A stretch of DNA of 64,000 bases from Nymphaea colorata (lineage: Eukaryota; Streptophyta; Magnoliopsida; Nymphaeales; Nymphaeaceae), in NCBI RefSeq assembly GCF_008831285.2, contig NC_045147.1, positions 22,902,981 through 22,966,980 on the forward strand. The letters run 5' to 3'. The notes below the pieces were generated by a model. The model was given only the letters and a program-made list of their open reading frames with translations, was not told the origin of the DNA and made no database searches. The position numbers and the translations under genes are program-made. Positions 60,029 to 64,000 of the stretch are shown here, piece after piece. How positions within the stretch are numbered: the first letter of the stretch is position 1; each line of letters starts with the position of its first letter.

Positions 60029-60135
60029 CTCAGTAGATCCAACAGAGTGAGAGAGAGGGAGAGAGCGTGTGAGAGAGGAAGGAAGGGAGAGAGAAAGCGA
60101 GAGAGAGAGCGGGGGGCGAGTGAATCCGCCACACA
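60029..60135 (-). promoter_or_regulatory. Probable 5' UTR exon and GA/CT-rich leader of the membrane-protein gene
   Basis: On the minus strand, CTACTGAG is followed at 60028 by a GTATAT donor, and an acceptor at 58455 lies 11 bases before the start codon. Together they define a 1.57-kb 5' UTR intron. The exon is dense in CT repeats (about 60040-60115). A TATA-like GTATTTAAG lies at 60156-60164, which would place transcription start near 60130. The 179-codon frame across this region begins at GTG and runs into the intron, so it is not a gene. Confidence 0.5.
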
Positions 60136-61990
60136 AGCGTTTGTTTTTTGGGTGGCTTAAATACGAGCACTTTCGTGAAAAATGGTGATTAGTGAAAGTG
60201 AAAACAAAATATTCTTAGAAATGGAGAAAGCATCGTTTCCTGAATTACAAAGTTTGGTGAAAATATAAATGCATGAATGCTTTATATTAACAAAATAGGC
60301 TTAAGTTTTAATTAAAGTAAGCGAAAAGGTCTAAAAAAATTGCTATTGATAAAAGCTTGTCACTAAAATGAGTGGCGAGAAGACACCTTTTTTGCCTTTA
60401 AAGCACAAAAATACAAGTTATTATTTTTCTAAAAGAAGACGGATCATTCGCTTTTTTTTTTACTTTAAATGTTATTGAAGGGATTATCAATCAAGATCTG
60501 TCGAATTATTGTCGGCTACAAAAGTTGGCAAACCCAAGTAAGCCTTTCACACAGAGAGGGAAAAAAGAAACATAATTGAAGAAAAAAGTTGGATAAAGTG
60601 CAAAATTCCAAATGTGCTTTTAGTTGATATGGAAACATGCTTTTGGAAATTTTTCTTTATTACTCTTTAGTTTGTTCTTTCTTCTTTCATTTACCTTTGA
60701 AGTTACTATAAAAAGAAGAAGCCAACAATTTTAGCATCCGGTAGGGCCTAAGGCAGTGAGTTGGAAATGCCCAAACTGAAGCTGGAAATTACGAAAACAC
60801 CTCACATCCCAACTTGCTAATTAAAAATTTAGGACTCTTAAAGCAGTCCTCAGCCATATTCCGTCGCTGCTTTATTTACTGTCACTTACTGTTCCGGGCA
60901 TTAAATCTTGCTTGGATGACGTGCTTAAAAATTTATTTTAAAGTTTAAACTAAATTGAATTGTCAGAAGTGTATACCACGATATGTCAGCTACCCAAGTA
61001 GTTTTATCACAAGTAAAACAGCATAAGCACATGTATCAGATCTATTGCCACTTACTTCACATGATTTTATTTCCTCACATTAATATCATTTGTTTTCACA
61101 AGAAGAGTTGAATGCCTCGAGGGATGTAGCGTAGCACAATAAGGTTAGACCAGTAGCTGGTTACTGGTTCGAGTAGCATGGACACTCACCGCATCTGCTA
61201 ATGGGATGAACCGATTGTAGGTCGAGCTAAAGTATGGCGTGGGTTCTAACCCAGGCAACGACATGGCCCTGGACTCTGGGAGTGAGGGAAGCTTCGGCTT
61301 TTTATTGGACGGTATGTTAGACATAAATAGTTGTGTGTTGATCATGCTGGCAAAGTTTAAAGCACTTGTATTACCTACAGCTAACTTTAAAACTCACTCA
61401 AGTTGGAGAAAAAAGCAAGGCTGGCAGAAGATAAACAAAAGCATGATTAACTTAGACACTGACAGGAGGTGTGATATGAAAGATAAATCCATTAAATATT
61501 TGTTGGTGTTAGTTCCAAGGCCTTGAATGAAGTCATGATCTTCTTGGCATCGAGTTTTTTTCTATGGTGCTGTCTTTAGGCATGGTGCTTGGGGCTCAAT
61601 TTATCCGGCATGCTCCGCCTGGGTTCTGAGTTTTTGGTATGTTTTGAATATCGGTTGACGAGCAATTCTGGACGAAGAGTTGAAAAATATATGGGAGTTT
61701 CTGCGCAGAAGAAAAAATTTAGGAACTCTTTGCCATTAAAAGTGCTGACGGGAAGACAGCATGATTTTCCCAAGATTAACAGTCTCGTCTCAGAAGATTA
61801 CCATTCTATGTAATATGGCCCGAACTGCAGTCTTTATCTTTTCATTTTTTAATGGGCAAAGAAGATAATGTTAGGTAAAACGATGAAAAAATCCCAACAC
61901 ATCACGTGACACTCAATCCAGCTTGAATCTCAAATCCATGACTGTAGGGTCCAACTGAGCGAGACAGTTTTTAATTCAACATTATATGTT

Positions 61991-62035
61991 CTCTCTCTCT
62001 CTCTCTTTCTCTCTCTCTATATATATATATATATA
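61991..62035. repeat. (CT)n(TA)n compound microsatellite
   Basis: Interrupted CT repeats pass directly into about eight TA units. Confidence 0.88.
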
Positions 62036-63257
62036 GTCACCCAACTATCAAACTATGGTTGTCCATCTTATGCAGATAAATGATTGAGAGAAAAACATGG
62101 AGAAAAATGATGAACTGATAGTAGTTGATGAAAATGGTTATCATTTTTTTTTCTCTTAACCATTCACCACGAGACGAGAGATCATCTGACGTAGTTAGAT
62201 TAGATGACTAGGTGACTCTAAAAAACTAAAGTTATCATTAAATTTTCCTATAATACATCAATCGATTAAACATACTACTTGATGCATTGGTGGAGGATTT
62301 CTTCCTCTAAACCCAAATGAAGAAATTTACTGATTTTATATATTATATTATTTTTGCTCACTTTATATGAGCAGCTAATGGATGCAGAAGGTTAGGAGGA
62401 AGGACAATGTTGGATGTACTCGTTCATGTGTGCAAAGGAGCTTGATTTTTTTTTTAATCTATCGAGAGAATCTCTCATTAAGATCCTAAGATTGTCAAAA
62501 ATCTGTCGATTAAATGTCAAATCCTTCCCCTGTGACGACACCTTTTAAGCAAAGAAAAAGAAAAATGGTAAAGTATGGATTGCAAGTGCGGTTTTAGGCG
62601 TGATATAAAATTTTTAGTTTGTTAAAACCCTAGATTTCTTGTCAGATCAGTAAAGCTATTTCCCGCATCCTTGTTCTTGAAGAAACCCTAAGGAACGTTT
62701 GATTGCTTCTAATCCAAAATCATCTGGATTTGAAAACAGACCCTTCCCCTTATTCATTTGACATGCAACATTTTCTCAATGCAAAGGAAAGATAAAGATT
62801 TCAAGTGTAGATTTTAAGTCTCGTTTAAGCTCCTTAGTTCGATGAACCAGGATTTTAATATCAGACAATGAATTTTAAACATGAAATTATCAGACGCCCC
62901 CCTAGAAAGAAAGAGCTTTGAAACTTCCATCGTATCTCATCGCACTAAAAAATGGGAATGAAGATGTTAGTTAAAAGGTAGGTCGCAGGAAAGGAAAGGG
63001 AAAAAGTAACAAAGAAAGTTTTGAAGGTTTTTATCTTCACTCTCAAATAAGAGACTCTTAAAAGAAACAATGGCTTAAAAAAAAACGTTGAAGAGGGCCG
63101 ACACCTTCCATGTGGAAAGAACAAACGCAGGGTTGTTAATGAAGAGTGGCAAGAGAAAGAAATGGGGGCATTGATGGTTCAAAATTTAAGTTCAAAGGAG
63201 CCCTTTCCACCGACGGCATTATTGGGCAAGTGGCTGAAAATAAATAAAAAGGGGAGA

Positions 63258-63286
63258 CGTGCGTGCGTGCGTGCGTGTGTGTGTGA
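63258..63286. repeat. (GCGT)n(GT)n microsatellite
   Basis: About five GTGC/GCGT tetranucleotide units grade into a GT run. Confidence 0.85.
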
Positions 63287-64000
63287 TAGAGAAGGGACAT
63301 GAAAGAACGAGGACAAGGGCAAAAAATTGTAAAGAAGGAAGAACACAAGGGGGCTGAATGGTAAAAAGGTTGAGCATACGCGCATGTGGAAGGGCGTGTG
63401 CATTCTTCTTAGTGCAGTGTCGGTAGAGAGAGAGAGAGAGAGAATGCTTCTAAGTATCTTCAATGCTTGGCCCTACGGATGCTTAAAAAGACTAAAATAT
63501 GTCTGTAAAAGCTCTTTTACAATAATAATACAGTTGAATTATGTATTGATGCGGGCCCAGATAGCAAGAAGAAGAGCAGGGAGAGGAGGGTTCAGTAGGT
63601 CAATGGCTCAAGCAACATGAGCACTACAACACTTGTGTCAAGAAAAAGAAAACATTGCACTAAATAGTTGCGCAGCAGCACCTAGTTTTAAAGGTTAAGT
63701 TAGATTATAGTTTCAAGATTTTGACAGAGCCAAAATATCACTTTCCAAAATGTTTATATAAAACAAGTAAATTTTTTAAAAGTTTATTATTATTATTTTT
63801 TGTTTGAGAAGAGGTCGGCCCTTGCCACCCTTCTTTGGCTCCACCCTTTGTCTACTTCAACCTATGCACTCGTACAACCTCCCAAGGTAGGAGGAAAAAA
63901 AGGATATTCAACTCTCACTCGAACTCTTGCTCAGCTGAGTAATAAATTTAAATTTTACATAATAGGATGAAAAAAAAGAATCAACTGAGTGGCAATGTGG

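Larger units (their letters stand above)
60165..64000. other. Intergenic spacer at the right end
   Basis: AT-rich DNA without a recognisable gene. It holds a possible tRNA-derived retroposon remnant (about 61116-61270), microsatellites, and near 63810-63850 a GGAGCCA/GGGCC-type word shared with fragments at 20.25 and 39.9 kb. ORFs of 60-95 codons are chance frames. Confidence 0.55.

Noticed and set aside
59593-60132. 179-codon minus-strand ORF with hydrophobic stretches
   Set aside because: It begins at GTG and translates the CT-rich leader and 5' UTR intron of the membrane-protein gene. The hydrophobicity comes from CT repeats and T-rich intron.

Overview
The window reads as nuclear DNA of a flowering plant. 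It has widely spaced genes with GT-AG introns, plant-only families (WRKY, pentatricopeptide repeat, SOQ1, AIF/UPBEAT-type HLH), many GA/CT and TA microsatellites, and decayed retroelement pieces in AT-rich spacers. I cannot fix the species. An early-diverging angiosperm would fit, but that is only an impression.

Layout from left to right. 831-5928 (+) holds the last seven exons of SOQ1, a thylakoid quenching regulator; its 5' part lies off the window. 5.9-12.1 kb is spacer with a GC-rich repeated block and microsatellites. 12560-13108 (+) is a single-exon AIF-type atypical bHLH. 13-26.4 kb is gene-poor and repeat-rich. 26548-26829 (+) is a small UPBEAT1-like HLH gene with a TATA box and an overlapping upstream ORF. 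28952-35155 (+) is prefoldin subunit 3 in six exons; its 3.9-kb third intron carries copia-type debris and a separate LTR. 35.2-43.0 kb is spacer. 43134-45072 (+) is a group IIc WRKY factor. 45.1-49.8 kb is spacer. 49782-50456 (+) is a Werner-like 3'-5' exonuclease. 50.5-52.9 kb has only unconfirmed exon-like ORFs. 52956-54548 (-) is an intronless E-type PPR protein. 56355-58443 (-) is a conserved plant single-pass membrane protein, with a likely 5' UTR exon and intron reaching to about 60.1 kb. 60.2-64 kb is spacer.

The genes do not form a pathway. The nearest thing to a theme is the two related atypical HLH regulators about 13 kb apart. I found no convincing tRNA, rRNA, CRISPR or complete autonomous transposon, and no clear candidate for a wholly new system. 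The most useful leads are the uORF overlapping the UPBEAT1-like start, the opposed retroelement fragments in the prefoldin intron, a 37-bp insert between perfect 17-bp direct repeats, and GA/CT tracts in the likely leaders of three genes.
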